A DNA stretch of 64,000 nt from a virus. The DNA is taken from the IMG/VR virus record IMGVR_UViG_3300036790_000196, positions 1-64,000 of that record. One strand, given 5' to 3'. Of the stretch, positions 23,215 through 32,283 are shown piece after piece. A program made the position numbers and the translations under genes. The notes beneath the pieces were generated by a model. That model did not search any database and was not told the origin of the DNA. It worked only from the letters and a program-made list of their open reading frames with translations. How positions within the stretch are numbered: position 1 is the stretch's first letter; each line of letters begins with the position of its first letter.

Positions 23215-23541
23215 TTAGAGCGGATCGGTCGATGGAACTGTGCCAGTCGGAGCGTTGGACTGCGTCGGGTTGCGATAGGCGACGACGCTGCCCCCCGCGA
23301 GCTTGATGTAGCTGAAGCGCCCGGCAATGAAGACTCCCGCTGGGATGGGGACGCTGGTCACGGTGCCGCTGATGCTCCCGCCCGTGAGGTCGCAGCCCGA
23401 GACCGCAGCCGTGGCGAGGAAGCCGTACCAGCTGCCGTAGTGGACATTGGTATCGCTGATGAAGTCGGCGTCGCCCTCACCGGGGAGGTTCGTCGCCACG
23501 GTTTCCAAGGCGCGGAAGGATACTGTTTTTGGTGCTCCCAT
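23215..23541 (-). CDS. Small virion-associated hypothetical protein (108 aa)
   Basis: A 108-residue Gly/Ser/Thr-rich beta protein with a Cys-containing loop (AAVSGCDLTGGSISG). It has no recognisable family. Its place in the capsid-tail operon makes a head decoration or tail role plausible. ATG 23541 follows the upstream stop by 20 bases. Confidence 0.55.
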   Translation of the reverse strand: MGAPKTVSFRALETVATNLPGEGDADFISDTNVHYGSWYGFLATAAVSGCDLTGGSISGTVTSVPIPAGVFIAGRFSYIKLAGGSVVAYRNPTQSNAPTGTVPSTDPL

Positions 23542-23561
23542 GGTAGGTGATGATTGAGTGT

Positions 23562-24452
23562 TTAGAAACCGATCGGGCAGTAAACACCGTTTGCAGGCGC
23601 AGCCGGGTCGGCGATTTGGTCTTTCAGAAAGTACATGGCGTCCTTGTCACTCTGTATAACCATGGCATCGCTTTCCTTGGAAATCGAGTTCCAAGAGGCG
23701 GTGCCCATGAGATCCTTGACCGCCATGGGAATGAGCGCGGTCTCGAGGAACTGGTCCGGCACGGTGAGCGTCGTCGCCGCCTGAATGTCCTGCTGGAGGA
23801 GCCGAAGCGGCCAGAAGGACATGCGTATCTTGATCGGGTACGCCTGATCCGGGAAGGGCAGGAACTTGAGCACCGCCCCGGGGAGCGCCCCTTGCGAGTT
23901 GCCAAGGTACTGCATCCACCACGCGCGCGGCATGGCGGGGCCGGTGTTGAGAATCCAGTTGGCCTCCCCGTTCTGCCGGCCGATGTTCATGGGGGAGAGG
24001 GAGACCTGCCCGGTGTTCGTGTACGTGGGGTTGCCGATAACCCGGTCAAATGGGTAGGTCGTAGAATAGAGGGCGTCGCCGTAGATGGTCATCGTCGCCG
24101 CAACCCCGGTCGGCCCGTTGTAGGGGTTGCGGAGCTGGGAGGTGCCAAGCACCTGGTTGTAGGACGGGTCGCCCGCGATCAGCACCGAGCAGCCGATCTG
24201 CGACGGGCTGAAGATCCCTGTCGAGAGCGCCGTTGAGCCCGCCGTGACCGAGACGTTGGTGAGGGTGACCGGAGCCGCCAGGGTGAACCCCTGCGTCTGC
24301 TCCCGCAGGTACTCAGGGAGGGCGTTGTAGAGCCTCATCAAGGCCGCATTTGCCGCCTGAAGGACATCGTTCTGCTCCGTCAGGGAAAGGCTCGTAAGGA
24401 GCCCCTGCTTCGTCCTGCGGGCCACGCGCTCAAGGTACTGGACGGTCGTCAT
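23562..24452 (-). CDS. Head-tail connector or virion structural protein (296 aa)
   Basis: A 296-residue protein with a helical N-terminus (MTTVQYLERVARRTKQGLL) and a beta-rich centre. It ends with a helical part (LETALIPMAVKDLMGTAS). Similar size and composition are seen in head-tail adaptor proteins of podoviruses, but I see no diagnostic motif. It lies after the capsid gene, and its ATG overlaps the upstream stop. Confidence 0.5.
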   Translation of the reverse strand: MTTVQYLERVARRTKQGLLTSLSLTEQNDVLQAANAALMRLYNALPEYLREQTQGFTLAAPVTLTNVSVTAGSTALSTGIFSPSQIGCSVLIAGDPSYNQVLGTSQLRNPYNGPTGVAATMTIYGDALYSTTYPFDRVIGNPTYTNTGQVSLSPMNIGRQNGEANWILNTGPAMPRAWWMQYLGNSQGALPGAVLKFLPFPDQAYPIKIRMSFWPLRLLQQDIQAATTLTVPDQFLETALIPMAVKDLMGTASWNSISKESDAMVIQSDKDAMYFLKDQIADPAAPANGVYCPIGF

Positions 24453-25195
24453 GCCGTGACCCTCCGTTCAGGTTCGGGCTGGAGCACGTTCGGGAATCCG
24501 CCGCCCGTCCCAAGGGTCTGCATGGCAACGTCGCCGTCGGCCTCGATCTGCGCCAGCAGGTCCTTGCGGCTGAACTGGCTGCTGCGGGTGATGGCCCGTC
24601 TTGCCAAGGGGAGGAAGATGGACTCCGTGTACAGCCGGGCGATGGGCAGCACGCTCGTCGAACCGATGGAGGCCACGTCGTAGTTGGTCCATGCGTAAAC
24701 GCATTCGACAACGATGGTTCCGGGGAGCGGGACGACCGGCCCCAAGGCACCTGGCGTGGGCGCAAGGTAGATGTTGATCTGCTCAATGTCCCCCTGCCCG
24801 GCCTGATTGTTCAGGTACTCGACCCAGTAGGCGATCGGGACGCCGGTATCGGTCCCGTAGAGCGTCTCCCCAAGGAAGATGCGTGCGAACTGGTCCAGTT
24901 CCCCGCGGGAAAGCAGGGCGTTCAAGGGCACCTGCCCGTTGAGCCGAATCGGGCCCAGCACCTCCTGGATGGGCTGGGCGATGGCGTACATTCCGGTCCC
25001 CGCCGACAGGCCCACCGTGAGCATCGCCCGGGTGAAGTAATCCTGCCCGGCCCGCTGGAGCGTCTGCCCGGCCCAGTTGAGGGCGATGATGACGTCCTGC
25101 TGGGCCAGCGTAGGGGCTACGGTGGGGTCGGTCCCCTCGATCCCCAGCTTGGAGAGGAGGTCGTTTGCGGCTTGCTGTATTGTGAGGCCGGGCAT
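24449..25195 (-). CDS. Head-tail connector or virion structural protein (248 aa)
   Basis: A 248-residue protein with a helical N-terminus (LTIQQAANDLLSKLGIEG), then repeating amphipathic helices and hydrophobic strands. Phage connector proteins often begin this way. The similarity in layout to the following gene (23562) suggests the two could form part of the same structure. Assignment by neighbourhood. Confidence 0.5.
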   Translation of the reverse strand: MPGLTIQQAANDLLSKLGIEGTDPTVAPTLAQQDVIIALNWAGQTLQRAGQDYFTRAMLTVGLSAGTGMYAIAQPIQEVLGPIRLNGQVPLNALLSRGELDQFARIFLGETLYGTDTGVPIAYWVEYLNNQAGQGDIEQINIYLAPTPGALGPVVPLPGTIVVECVYAWTNYDVASIGSTSVLPIARLYTESIFLPLARRAITRSSQFSRKDLLAQIEADGDVAMQTLGTGGGFPNVLQPEPERRVTA

Positions 25196-25196
25196 T

Positions 25197-25538
25197 TCAC
25201 GCGGTCGCCAGGGCTGGCTTCGGCCCGGTCTTGGCCTTCAGGCGGTGGGGGGCAAGGCGCTCGACCAGTTCAAGGGCCTTGCCGATGTCCTCCTCCGGCT
25301 CGAGACCCAGGCCGACAGGGGGAACCTCCGGCGGATCGTCAGGGCACCGGCAGACCGTGGGCGGCAGGATCTTGCAGAGGGGGGAGCCGAAGCAGAGTTT
25401 CGAGACGGTATCGAAGTCCTTGATGTCGGTCGGCTCGCCCTTGTAGAGGAACTTCCCATATTTGGGGTTCCACGCATAGTCGCCCTTTCGCATGCCCCCG
25501 ACAACGGGGGAGCCGGGCACGGAGAATAGGAATCGCAT
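25197..25538 (-). CDS. Small protein after the capsid gene (113 aa)
   Basis: A 113-residue protein with several Cys residues (CFGSPLCKILPPTVCRCP) in the middle and Pro/Glu-rich flanks. The spacing of Cys and the Pro-rich tail do not match a family I know. It sits between the capsid and connector genes and is probably a minor virion protein. Confidence 0.55.
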   Translation of the reverse strand: MRFLFSVPGSPVVGGMRKGDYAWNPKYGKFLYKGEPTDIKDFDTVSKLCFGSPLCKILPPTVCRCPDDPPEVPPVGLGLEPEEDIGKALELVERLAPHRLKAKTGPKPALATA

Positions 25539-25565
25539 GGTTCGTATGGGCCTATGCCCTTAATG

Positions 25566-25589
25566 GAGCCCCCCTTTGCAGAGGGGCTC
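25566..25589 (-). promoter_or_regulatory. Hairpin between capsid and downstream genes
   Basis: GAGCCCC at 25566-25572 pairs with GGGGCTC at 25583-25589 with a 10-base loop. On the minus strand no T-run follows, so it is not a classical terminator. It may be an attenuator or an RNA-processing site that lets the capsid gene be expressed at a higher level than the genes below it. Confidence 0.4.
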
Positions 25590-25607
25590 GATAAGGCCAC
25601 AAGGCTC

Positions 25608-27092
25608 TTACGTGATCGCCGGCAGGCCGAGCTCCGGGTAGGAGAGGGCGTGCGTCATGCAGACGAAGCCGGGATAGGTCCCGTTCGTGTTCTGCCGCAG
25701 CTGCTGGCCGAAGACGGACGTGATGTACTTCCTGGTCTCAAAGCCGCCGTCCACGACCCACTGGGAACGCTGGTTCCTCATGGAGCCGTAGCCGCGGAGC
25801 ATGAAGCCCGAGCCGAACATGACCGTCTGGCCGATCGGCACGCCGTAGGCATTGCATTGGACGATCGTCGATCCGATGGAGTGGTTCTCGTTGCAGAGAC
25901 CCGCCCATGCGCCCGTGTTCCATGTGACGTTGCCGACCGTCTGGAGCGCGACCGGACCATTCTGCACCGCCGCGAGGCGCTGCGTGATCGTGATCGTGTT
26001 GCCGTTGTTGCCGGTCGTGTAGGCGTACATCGAGACGCCGGGGCCGAAGGGATCGCTGGGCGCGTTGATGACGAGGAAGTACTGCACGGCCGAGCCCGGC
26101 GAGTACGTGTTCAGCGACGTGAACGGGAAGGCGTAGTTGCCGAAGTACCTGAAGTACTGCGTGGTCGTGACCGCAGCAGCCGCAGCCGAGCCGCCGCCCG
26201 CCACCGCGAAGGCCGCTGTCCCCGCCGTGATGGCGGTCCCGAGGTAAGCCTTCGGGTTGAACCCGGAGCCCGCGACCGCGTAGCCGTCGGCGTCGACCGG
26301 GTTGTACTCCCGGATGGAGTGGCCGTCCAGTTCCGCGTAGCCGCCCTGAAAGAGCGGGTTCTCGTCCCACTTCTCGCGGGGGGCCGCGTTCTGGAGGATG
26401 AGCTGGTAGTTCGGGTCCTGCTTGAGCCCGTAGAGGCCCGGGGTTGTCCCGACGACGCAGTACTTGCGTACCGGCGTGCCGCGGATGGTGCCCACTTCGC
26501 AGGGGGTGCCACCCTTCGGCTTCAGGGCCTGGCCCATCATCAGGATGTCGTTGTAGGTCAGGACGTCGGCTGTCTTCAGTACGCCCACGGACGACTTGCC
26601 GTTGGAGTTGAAGTAGTTGTTCGCCTGTCCCAGGAGTCGGATGGTCATGAAGACCCTCGCCGACTTCTCGCGGCCCATCCACTTGCCAAGCTCCTCAGCC
26701 TGGCCCGAGGCGAGTTCGCCCTGCATACCGAGATACTCGTCGGTGCGCTGGGTGATCGAGGTGGCGTTCCTCAGATAGTCGGCGACCATCTGGTTGTTGT
26801 TGATGACGTCGGTCTCGAAGTCGCTCTGGACGTTGAACAGGTTGTCCCCGAGCTTGCCCGGGCCGTAGTAGCCCGCGCGCGCCGTCACGTTGAAGGTCAG
26901 GCCCTTGCCGACCGCGGTGTCATTGATGACCCAGATGGGCGAGTGCTTGCTCGTCCCCTCGAACTGCTGCCAGAAGTCCTCGGACTGCTCGAAGACATCG
27001 ACGACCTTCTGCCAGATTTGGCGCACCGAGGCCGGGCTCATGTTGGCGAGCGCCAAGCCTGTGTTCGGTGTGCCGAGTTGGAAATTTGTCAT
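25608..27092 (-). CDS. Major capsid protein, N4 gp56-like
   Basis: A 494-residue protein. The N-terminal third (GTSKHSPIWVIND, KGLTFNVTARAGYYGPGKLG, then TSITQRTDEYLGMQGELASG) has the layout of DUF4043 capsids, the N4 gp56 group. It follows a scaffold-like gene as expected. The start codon at 27092 is the end of a 17-base inverted-repeat arm, described separately. This is the best single marker for the phage type, though it has not been aligned. Confidence 0.75.
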   Translation of the reverse strand: MTNFQLGTPNTGLALANMSPASVRQIWQKVVDVFEQSEDFWQQFEGTSKHSPIWVINDTAVGKGLTFNVTARAGYYGPGKLGDNLFNVQSDFETDVINNNQMVADYLRNATSITQRTDEYLGMQGELASGQAEELGKWMGREKSARVFMTIRLLGQANNYFNSNGKSSVGVLKTADVLTYNDILMMGQALKPKGGTPCEVGTIRGTPVRKYCVVGTTPGLYGLKQDPNYQLILQNAAPREKWDENPLFQGGYAELDGHSIREYNPVDADGYAVAGSGFNPKAYLGTAITAGTAAFAVAGGGSAAAAAVTTTQYFRYFGNYAFPFTSLNTYSPGSAVQYFLVINAPSDPFGPGVSMYAYTTGNNGNTITITQRLAAVQNGPVALQTVGNVTWNTGAWAGLCNENHSIGSTIVQCNAYGVPIGQTVMFGSGFMLRGYGSMRNQRSQWVVDGGFETRKYITSVFGQQLRQNTNGTYPGFVCMTHALSYPELGLPAIT

Positions 27093-27160
27093 GGAAGTGA
27101 AACGCTGATGGATGCACGGAATCCCTCCGTGTGAGGGCCGTCTTAGCGTTCACTTCCATG
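27090..27160 (-). promoter_or_regulatory. Start-codon-sequestering stem of the capsid gene
   Basis: Bases 27090-27106 and 27145-27160 are inverted repeats (16 pairs plus one unpaired base). On the transcript the right arm comes first and the left arm ends in the capsid AUG. Inside is a second hairpin, CACGGA-atccc-TCCGTG at 27115-27131. The stem would occlude the start codon and its upstream context, or form a processing site. Confidence 0.6.
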
Positions 27161-27174
27161 CCTTAACCGGGTGA

Positions 27175-28362
27175 TTAGAACTGCCTTACACCTAGCGACT
27201 TCATGAGTTTCTGGACGTCACCCTGGGTCTTGATAGAGGAAATGGTCGCGTCAACGGGGTTGACTTGCGGGGCTGCGGCCGAGCGCGACGACCCGGAGGG
27301 GAGGACCCCCTTGGGCGGCGGGCGCGGTGCCGCGGGCTGGGCCGGCGCGGCGACTCTGGCGGCAGATGCCTTCTTGGGCGCGATGGAGTTTTCCTTCGCA
27401 ACCATCTGGGCGATGAGGAGCGGCTTGTTCGGGTCGTGGAACAGGGGGTCCGAAAGGGCCTCCAGTGATTCCTCGATCTCGATCATGCGCTGGCGAAGGG
27501 GGCTGTCCTTGTCCGAGACGAACGGGTAAAATTCTGCGGCGCGGGCTTCCGAGTCGGCGAATTGCCGGTCGTAGGCCGCTGCCTGCTGCGTTGCTCCGCG
27601 TTCCTCGGCCCTTTCAAGGGCGGTCCTCTGGCGGTCGAGCCTGCGCAATTGGACGTCGATCTCGCTGACTTTCGCCATGTCGATGTCCTTGGCTGCCTGT
27701 ACCTTATCGGCTTCCAGCTTCTCGATCGTGGAGTCAACCTCGCTGATCGTGCGCGGGAGCTTGGGGTCGCCTACGGGCGCGGGGGCCTCGGGTGCCGTGG
27801 CTGCGGGGGTGGCTGGCGATACGCCGAGCTTTTCCTTCGCCGCCGCGAGACACTGTTCGAGGGTCCAGTCGCGGTTCCGTATCTGGTAGGCTGCTGCGAG
27901 CCGACCGACCTCATCCTTCTCGTTGAGACGGATGCGCGCCCTGTCCGCCTTGACGGGTGTTACCTCGCCGGACGGTTCGGGCTCTGGGTCGGGTTCCGCT
28001 TGCGCGGATGGCTCTGCGGGCTCTGCCCCTTCCGCTGGGGCCGCTGGCTCGCCTTCCGGGGGAGTCCCCGCGTCGGGCGTGGCTGGTGCGGCTTCCGGGG
28101 CGGCTGGCGTCTCGGGTTCAACCGGGAACGTGCCGTCCTCCGGGGTCGGAGGGGGGTCCTTTCGTGGCGCCTGCTTTGTCAGGTCTTTGACGAGATCCAA
28201 AATTCCTTTCGGATTATTCGCTGACCCGAGAAGCGCCATCGTCGCCTTTTCTTGTTCTGCCTGGGATGTCTGCAATGAACTTGCCGGAGCTGCTGGAGCT
28301 GGGGCCGGTGGCTGTTCTGCCGCTGGAGCAGAACCGGAGCTAACCCGCGGTTCGGATACCAT
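27175..28362 (-). CDS. Capsid scaffold-like protein (395 aa)
   Basis: A Pro/Ala/Glu-rich, low-complexity protein with a coiled-coil centre (TISEVDSTIEKLEADK, IDVQLRRLDRQRTALERA). Gene order (directly before the capsid) and composition are those of phage scaffold or head-morphogenesis proteins. Residue blocks PKGILDLVKDLTKQAP and DVQKLMKSLG lie near the ends. ATG at 28362 is at the promoter region. Confidence 0.7.
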   Translation of the reverse strand: MVSEPRVSSGSAPAAEQPPAPAPAAPASSLQTSQAEQEKATMALLGSANNPKGILDLVKDLTKQAPRKDPPPTPEDGTFPVEPETPAAPEAAPATPDAGTPPEGEPAAPAEGAEPAEPSAQAEPDPEPEPSGEVTPVKADRARIRLNEKDEVGRLAAAYQIRNRDWTLEQCLAAAKEKLGVSPATPAATAPEAPAPVGDPKLPRTISEVDSTIEKLEADKVQAAKDIDMAKVSEIDVQLRRLDRQRTALERAEERGATQQAAAYDRQFADSEARAAEFYPFVSDKDSPLRQRMIEIEESLEALSDPLFHDPNKPLLIAQMVAKENSIAPKKASAARVAAPAQPAAPRPPPKGVLPSGSSRSAAAPQVNPVDATISSIKTQGDVQKLMKSLGVRQF

Positions 28363-28370
28363 AGTGGTTT

Positions 28371-28432
28371 CCGTTATTAACGGCGATTATCCGTTGTCAA
28401 CCAATAATCACGGATGGGAACTGATGGGAACT
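28371..28432. promoter_or_regulatory. Divergent promoter/operator between capsid operon and homing endonuclease
   Basis: On the minus strand TTGACA lies at 28400-28395 and a TAATAA -10-like sequence at 28379-28374, spaced by 15 bases; this would start the capsid operon. A palindrome CCGTTA-T-TAACGG overlaps it at 28371-28383. A tandem direct repeat of GATGGGAACT lies at 28413-28432. These look like binding sites for a regulator. No equally good promoter is visible on the plus strand. Confidence 0.55.
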
Positions 28433-28466
28433 TGTAATAACGGGCCGTTCGTGGCATGGCGGGGGC

Positions 28467-29504
28467 GTGCCAAACTACAGCGCCGAGGACCTACGCAAGA
28501 CCGGGGTTTACGCGATCACGAACAGCGTGAACGGGAAAAGGTATATCGGCAGCGCGGCCCTTAGTTTTTCAAGTCGATGGGCCAAACACAGGCACAGGCT
28601 CAGGAAGGGCACACACGAGAACAAATACCTTCAGGCGGCTTGGAATAAATACGGTGAGGATTCGTTTCTTTTCGAGGTGCTGGTGCGGTGTGATCCGGTC
28701 GAGTGTATATCGAAGGAGCAGGAACAAATCGAATCGTACGACACCTTAAACGAGGCGAGTGGATATAATTTGGCTCCCGCCGCTGGCAGCATGCTTGGGT
28801 ACAAATTTGACCCCGCTGTGGTCGAAAGGATGGCTGCGAAAAAACGCGGCAGGCCATTAACCCCGGAAGCATTGGCCGCCGTCAGGGCGGCGGCAAAACT
28901 TCGGGTCGGGTACAAACATTCGGCAGAGTCTCGGGCCAAAATGAGTGCCTCCGCAAAGGCAGCTTACACCCCCGAAAGGGGCGCATTGCAATCCGCGATC
29001 AATAAGGCGCGTTCACCAGAACTGCTGGCCGAGATAAGGCGCCGGTCTAAGACCCCTGAAGCGCGTGCAAGGCACGTCGCCGCGCTAAAGAAGGTTGTCC
29101 TATCCCCAGAAGTGCGGCAAAAGATCACCGAGGCCCGTTGGGCGGGCGATGCGAGAGAGAGGATGAGCGCGGCCCACAAAGGAAAAAAACTTTCGCCGGA
29201 GCACATAGCCAAGATGGTTGCGGCCAAGACTGGCCATAAGTTCACAGAGGAGCAAAGACGCAGGCTTAGTGAAGCGCACAAGGGGTATTTCCCTGATATG
29301 GTGCACCGCATGAATATGTCCCTTGCGATGCGCGGAAGGAAGCATAGTGAGGAGGCCAAGGCCAAAATGCGCCTCGCCGCTAGAACACCTGAAAAGCGCG
29401 AATACCAGAAGAATATTTCACGCCGACGCTGGGCCTTGGCTGGGTGGATAAAAAACCATTTGGGAATGAGCCCGAAAGACATTGATTGGGTCGTGGCCGC
29501 ATAA
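28467..29504 (+). CDS. GIY-YIG homing endonuclease with NUMOD repeats
   Basis: A 345-residue protein. GVYAITNSVNGKRYIGSA at residues 13-30 is the GIY-YIG signature, with a conserved Arg in SSRW. From about residue 125, four repeated DNA-binding helices appear, each 'R/GRPLTPEA..', 'GYKHSAESRAKM', 'GKKLSPEHIAKM' and 'GRKHSEEAKAKM', typical of NUMOD3 motifs. GTG start at 28467. Free-standing copies promote their own spread. It stands between two divergent phage operons. Confidence 0.8.
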   Translation: MPNYSAEDLRKTGVYAITNSVNGKRYIGSAALSFSSRWAKHRHRLRKGTHENKYLQAAWNKYGEDSFLFEVLVRCDPVECISKEQEQIESYDTLNEASGYNLAPAAGSMLGYKFDPAVVERMAAKKRGRPLTPEALAAVRAAAKLRVGYKHSAESRAKMSASAKAAYTPERGALQSAINKARSPELLAEIRRRSKTPEARARHVAALKKVVLSPEVRQKITEARWAGDARERMSAAHKGKKLSPEHIAKMVAAKTGHKFTEEQRRRLSEAHKGYFPDMVHRMNMSLAMRGRKHSEEAKAKMRLAARTPEKREYQKNISRRRWALAGWIKNHLGMSPKDIDWVVAA

Positions 29505-29505
29505 A

Positions 29506-31680
29506 ATGCCTGCATATAAAATTCCAGATTTACGGAATCGTGCACCTGCGGTAAAAATCTTACCCGATTTGCGACAGCAGTTGGTCCGTTCCTACGACGT
29601 ACTCGTGGAAGTTGCGAAGTCGCCCACCGCGTCAGGAAATCAGCCCGGATTATCCGCGTACCTGCTCCCATGGGGTTCAGTGGATTCCGTGCCAGCGTCG
29701 GAAGGAACCTCGTACTCGAACCTGCGCCTCATCAAGCAGGACTTCAGCGGCAGCTTCGACGAGAACGGAAACAATACCGACGACCCGACCACCAAGTTCC
29801 CGATTCTGCGGCGCGTTTACGAAACCATCCCGGCCACCAGCGAAATCATTGTAGGGGACCCCGACACGACCATCGACGAGGATGGTCTTACCGAGACAAC
29901 CGTTCACAGCCTCCAGTTCTCGGCCTCGGTTGCTGGAGTTACCCCGACATTCCTTACGCCCGGAACGTCAACATTCACGGCCGAGAACGGGGTCGTCTGT
30001 GTGCTCAAGGAGGAAATCCGCACCGACGACGGCACGCTCCAGCACATCGACCGCCATTATATTTCTCATGGCCTAATCTCGCAGACGATCACCGACAAGT
30101 TCAACGGCGCGCTGGTCCTTACGACGCTCGTCTATGTGAACGAAGTCCCGCCGACTCCGAGCGGCGCGGTTCTCATCGACGCCAAGGTGGATCACCCGGG
30201 AGGGTTGCCTGTATATTCGTACACCTTCGCCAAGGGCCTCGGCCAAATCTCGCTGCAGACGGAATACCGCCTTTCACCAGACCAAGGCACCACAGGCATA
30301 ACCGTAACCACCATCAAATACATCGCGGCCCCCGGCAGCTCTAACCCGATAACGGGTCCCGGAGGCAGCGAGGAGATCGTCATCGAATACACCGAGGACG
30401 ACGGTTTTCGCACGTGGACCGGCACCTACGCCTCCGGCCAAGGCACCATCGCAACCGAGGTCGAGATTCGCCTGAACGACAAGCTCCAGATAACGACCAT
30501 CACGGCGATCAACTCCGCGCCGTCCGCGCCGTCCCCGGCCATCGGCGGCACGCTCGCGCTCATCTCGACCGAGGTCAGGAACGGCACGCGGTTCGAGAAC
30601 GGCACCGTCATGTACACTTACAAGTGGGCCGAGTCCGCCGGGGGCGCGTCAGGGGCGCAGGTGTCGGTCGATACCGAATACATTCAATCGGTGGACACCG
30701 GGACGAACGGCGTCACGCGGACGACCTACCGCTACATCGTCTCCGCAGGGGCAACCATCCAGCCGACCTCGGGCCCCTCGGGGACGGTGCTCGTGGACAA
30801 GCAGTACGAGGATGCGGAAGGCTACGGTTTCTGGAAAACGGTATGGGTCAAGGGCGCGGGCACCGTCTTCTCCGAGGTGGACACCGTTGAGACAGCCGCC
30901 CTCGTCCGCTACCGCATCGTCGGCCTCGGCACGGCTCCGTCAACGCCGAGCGCCACCATCGGGGGCACCGTTGTCTTGGTCGAGCAGGAAACCCGCAACG
31001 AGAACGGGTGGCTCGTTTACGATTACCGCTGGGCCGAGGGCAACGGCCAGACGAACATCACGACCCGCGGGGAATCCGACGGCGCGCTCCTCTATGAGGT
31101 GACGACCAACACGGCGACGGCCACCACGCCATCCTATCCCGGAAGCGGCACGGCCTACCTCATCGATCTCCAGCAGACGCAGGGGCCGGGCTACGTCGTC
31201 AACAGGGCGACGTACAAGAAGCCGCCGGTGGGGATCGCCCTTCTTCGGCGCATCAAGTTTTCCATGCCGGGGCAGATTGAACTCACGTCCCCAAATCCCG
31301 GCTGGGTGTTCGTGCCTCCGGTCAACATGGACATCCTGGCGACGCAGACCTACACCTATCCCACGACGCAGGTCTCGACGACGCCCTTCACTGTCAAGGC
31401 GTGGGCGTCGATCAACTACGGCTACACCCCGAACGGCGGGAGTCCTGTCGGGGGCCAGCAGGGATGCACGGGCTACCTCTCCGGCGCGACCGGCGGCAGC
31501 GGGGGCAGCGCCACCTTCAACAACATCCCGGTAAGCGCCTACTCGTACACGATCAGCGCATCCACGCCGTCGGCGCCGCCCTCGGGCTCGACCACGATCG
31601 ACGTCGAGAACCGCGTGTATCTCGTCAGCACCGCGGGCGTGATCGTCTATGAGTCGATCGTGACGACCTACAGCTTCTGA
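29506..31680 (+). CDS. Large tail or virion protein with repeated beta domains (724 aa)
   Basis: A 724-residue beta-rich protein. Five related segments between about residues 230 and 520 end in a motif of an aromatic residue, two or three residues, then G-x-G or A-G (FAKGLG, YASGQG, WAESAG, WVKGAG, WAEGNG), each followed by a strand and 'xxT.Y.Y'. The C-terminal 200 residues lack repeats. The repeats suggest a multi-domain tail or fibre. ATG 29506 is preferred over the TTG upstream. Confidence 0.6.
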   Translation: MPAYKIPDLRNRAPAVKILPDLRQQLVRSYDVLVEVAKSPTASGNQPGLSAYLLPWGSVDSVPASEGTSYSNLRLIKQDFSGSFDENGNNTDDPTTKFPILRRVYETIPATSEIIVGDPDTTIDEDGLTETTVHSLQFSASVAGVTPTFLTPGTSTFTAENGVVCVLKEEIRTDDGTLQHIDRHYISHGLISQTITDKFNGALVLTTLVYVNEVPPTPSGAVLIDAKVDHPGGLPVYSYTFAKGLGQISLQTEYRLSPDQGTTGITVTTIKYIAAPGSSNPITGPGGSEEIVIEYTEDDGFRTWTGTYASGQGTIATEVEIRLNDKLQITTITAINSAPSAPSPAIGGTLALISTEVRNGTRFENGTVMYTYKWAESAGGASGAQVSVDTEYIQSVDTGTNGVTRTTYRYIVSAGATIQPTSGPSGTVLVDKQYEDAEGYGFWKTVWVKGAGTVFSEVDTVETAALVRYRIVGLGTAPSTPSATIGGTVVLVEQETRNENGWLVYDYRWAEGNGQTNITTRGESDGALLYEVTTNTATATTPSYPGSGTAYLIDLQQTQGPGYVVNRATYKKPPVGIALLRRIKFSMPGQIELTSPNPGWVFVPPVNMDILATQTYTYPTTQVSTTPFTVKAWASINYGYTPNGGSPVGGQQGCTGYLSGATGGSGGSATFNNIPVSAYSYTISASTPSAPPSGSTTIDVENRVYLVSTAGVIVYESIVTTYSF

Positions 31681-32279
31681 TGGAATCGCCGCTTGAAAGG
31701 TCGAGGAGGGAGATCGAGATGGACTTCGACTCGCTGGCGAACGACTTCGCGGTCAACCGCCTCGTCTATCCGCCCGACCGCCTGCCGACGCAGTTTGACC
31801 GCCAGATTGACCAGATACTAAGCCCCGTCTCCGGGGGCGGCGGTGGCGCGGGTGCGGCCGTCTATCCATTCGACGTAATCTCTGCCGGCACGTCGTCCTT
31901 CACCGTCCAGCCGGGGACCATGAGCGGGCTCCTGCCCTCCAATTACGCCAGCACTTTCACGCTCACGCCTTCGACGACCTATTACCTCCAGTTGGACTGC
32001 ACGGCGAGTTCTGGCCAGATTGCGAGCGCGGCCCTCAACTTCGCCTCCAGCGCGCCCGCAGCCATCCCGGTCAACATGGGCCAGCCGCCGACGTCGTTCT
32101 CGTTCCTCGTTGGCATCCTCATAACGAACGGCGCGGGAGGGGGCACTTGGTTCCGCTGCATCGCGCCGGGCAGCCTCTTCGCAATAGGGGCGCTCCAGTA
32201 CCAGACGAACAAGGCGAGCCCGGCGCCTGGAACCCTTCCGTTCGACAACTGGTACACCTGGCTGATCGAGCAGGTCTAG
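31680..32279 (+). CDS. Virion protein (199 aa)
   Basis: Starts in a TGATG overlap. An acidic, charged N-terminal segment is followed by Gly-rich and beta-structured parts (SFTVQPGTMSGLLPSNYAS, FTLTPSTTYYLQLD) and ends NWYTWLIEQV. It resembles small fibre or baseplate-like proteins. An internal Met at residue 14 is possible. The role is inferred from the operon. Confidence 0.55.
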   Translation: MESPLERSRREIEMDFDSLANDFAVNRLVYPPDRLPTQFDRQIDQILSPVSGGGGGAGAAVYPFDVISAGTSSFTVQPGTMSGLLPSNYASTFTLTPSTTYYLQLDCTASSGQIASAALNFASSAPAAIPVNMGQPPTSFSFLVGILITNGAGGGTWFRCIAPGSLFAIGALQYQTNKASPAPGTLPFDNWYTWLIEQV

Positions 32280-32283
32280 CGCC

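Noticed and set aside
25554-27134. 526-codon frame antisense to the capsid gene
   Set aside because: GC-rich codon bias leaves the opposite strand open; composition is Arg/Asp/Val-heavy with no motifs, while the other strand is a clear capsid.
26920-27159. 79-codon frame starting in the outer arm of the capsid inverted repeat
   Set aside because: It overlaps the capsid gene out of frame and is basic and random; probably not translated, though initiation there could affect the hairpin.
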